Shown here one piece after another: positions 7,525 through 7,933 of a stretch of 7,933 nt of DNA. How positions within the stretch are numbered: the stretch's first letter is position 1; each line of letters opens with the position of its first letter. The notes under the pieces were generated by a model. The model searched no databases. It was not told the origin of the DNA and saw nothing but the letters and a program-made list of their open reading frames with translations. A program made the position numbers and the translations under genes. This stretch comes from CAYSCS01 sp964429695 (GTDB taxonomy: Bacteria; Acidobacteriota; Aminicenantia; Aminicenantales; Aminicenantaceae), in the NCBI GenBank assembly GCA_964429695.1, contig CAYSCS010000012.1, positions 1 to 7,933 on the forward strand, in the 5' to 3' direction.

Positions 7525-7536
7525 TCATACACCCAT
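7525..7536 (-). other. Minimal leader reading frame (ATG, two codons, TGA) in frame with the carrier gene
   Basis: AAGGTGAT (7550-7543), a close match to the 16S-complementary ribosome-binding sequence, sits six bases before an ATG at 7536-7534. That frame reads Met-Gly-Val then TGA and is in phase with the carrier gene, which restarts at TTG four codons after the stop. A second ATG overlaps the TGA (ATGA) and gives a six-codon out-of-frame peptide ending at 7508. It may be a coupling leader, or the remnant of a longer carrier start that gained a stop. Confidence 0.35.
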
Positions 7537-7550
7537 AAAATTATCACCTT
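7537..7550. repeat. 14-base motif, copy next to the carrier gene
   Basis: Plus-strand AAAATTATCACCTT; matches 7841-7854 at 13 of 14 bases. On the minus strand it reads AAGGTGATAA and supplies the ribosome-binding sequence of the three-residue leader frame. Confidence 0.5.
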
Positions 7551-7701
7551 GAAGCATTTTTCTTCTTTTTCTCAATCATAAATAATCCTAAGTCCCTGAT
7601 TATTCGTTCTGATGTTCAAATTTCCATAAGAACTTCAAGGTCTTGTTCTAAAAATTAGATAGTTAATTGCTTCTCATTTTAAATAAATGACTTATTAAAG
7701 G

Positions 7702-7730
7702 ATTATTAGCCATATCTTATCAATTGTCAA
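7702..7730 (-). promoter_or_regulatory. Sigma-70-type promoter for the carrier-ligase-amidase unit
   Basis: On the minus strand there is a perfect -35 TTGACA (7730-7725), a 17-base spacer and a -10 AATAAT (7707-7702, five of six matches). Transcription would begin near 7695, giving a leader of about 180 bases before the carrier protein. An 11-base palindrome (AATTG-A-CAATT, 7722-7732) overlaps the -35 and could be an operator, though it may be chance in AT-rich DNA. Confidence 0.6.
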
Positions 7731-7773
7731 TTAGCATTATTTTAATAAAAATAAGTTCCCGTACTTTCAGCTA

Positions 7774-7843
7774 TTTTGTGTTGAGGTCTCTGAAAAAGGA
7801 GGCAATTTTTGGGGATTTTCCCAGATTTTTCCAGAACACAAAA
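7774..7843. repeat. 70-base imperfect palindrome
   Basis: Perfect 9-base inverted arms TTTTGTGTT (7774-7782) and AACACAAAA (7835-7843) bound it. After a six-base bulge the pairing resumes: CTGAAAAA (7790-7797) against TTTTTCCAG (7826-7834) with one unpaired base. A small inner TGGG/CCCA hairpin lies near the centre. There is no T-run directly outside the arms, so it does not look like a simple terminator, and no target-site duplication is evident. It could be a small nonautonomous mobile palindrome or a structured transcript upstream of the promoter. Confidence 0.5.
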
Positions 7844-7854
7844 CTTATCACCTT
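7841..7854. repeat. 14-base motif, copy abutting the palindrome
   Basis: Plus-strand AAACTTATCACCTT, differing from 7537-7550 only at 7844. It overlaps the last three bases of the right arm of the palindrome. Confidence 0.5.
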
Positions 7855-7933
7855 TGGGATTATTCTTTCCTATTTCTTTCTTCTATTTACCCCTGGTCCG
7901 CAAACCCGATGCATTTTATGCTCTCCTCATCCT

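Larger units (their letters stand above)
7516..7933. other. 418-bp upstream region, no gene supported
   Basis: Apart from the promoter, leader frames, palindrome and 14-base motifs, I see no coding region. At the extreme right the minus strand has 14 open codons ending in TAA (about 7931-7887) that could be the tail of a further upstream gene, and the plus strand opens with an ATG at 7909. Both are too short to judge. Confidence 0.5.

Noticed and set aside
7525..7527. TGA read as an amino acid, extending the carrier protein upstream
   Set aside because: The carrier, ligase and amidotransferase genes all end properly at TGA, so recoding is not supported.
7889..7911. Possible tRNA 3' end (GGTCCGCAAACCC)
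   Set aside because: Does not fit the T-loop consensus GGTTCRA and no acceptor or anticodon stem can be paired around it.

Overview
The window reads as a piece of an AT-rich bacterial genome, probably from an uncultured lineage with a polysaccharide or cell-envelope locus. I cannot name the phylum. The stop codons in use (TAA and TGA, with TGA ending three of the five genes) fit the standard bacterial code. There are five genes: one large secreted protein on the plus strand, and four genes on the minus strand that look like one transcription unit, read from about position 7700 down to 3122. The two groups converge tail to tail with only 7 bases between their stop codons.

Plus strand (4-3114): a 1036-residue secreted multidomain protein. 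In order it has a signal peptide, a large right-handed beta-helix, two PKD domains encoded by a near-identical 138-bp duplication, an InlB-type repeat domain, a dockerin-like segment with paired calcium-loop motifs, a lysine-rich linker and a C-terminal cohesin-like domain. Carrying both dockerin and cohesin on one chain suggests cell-free or surface assembly through calcium-dependent pairing. Base composition shifts sharply inside the gene: the helix/PKD part is C-rich with C-ending codons, and the last third resembles the neighbouring genes.

Minus strand, in transcription order: an acyl carrier protein (7515-7243, TTG start), an AMP-forming acyl/aryl ligase overlapping it by 11 bases (7253-5703), an NAD-synthetase-like PP-loop amide ligase (5536-4571), and, after an unusual 453-bp gap, a WbpG/WbuX-type N-acetyl sugar amidotransferase (4117-3122). 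A good sigma-70-type promoter (TTGACA, 17 bases, AATAAT) lies 187 bases upstream of the carrier-protein start. Inference: the ligase activates a carboxylic acid and loads it on the carrier protein, and the two PP-loop enzymes make amide or amidine groups, together modifying a surface polysaccharide or a small metabolite. The exact substrate cannot be read from the sequence.

The right end (7516-7933) is noncoding as far as I can see. It holds the promoter, a long leader with tiny in-frame and out-of-frame reading frames just before the carrier gene, a 70-base imperfect palindrome, and two copies of a 14-base motif. No rRNA, tRNA, CRISPR array or transposase gene was seen.
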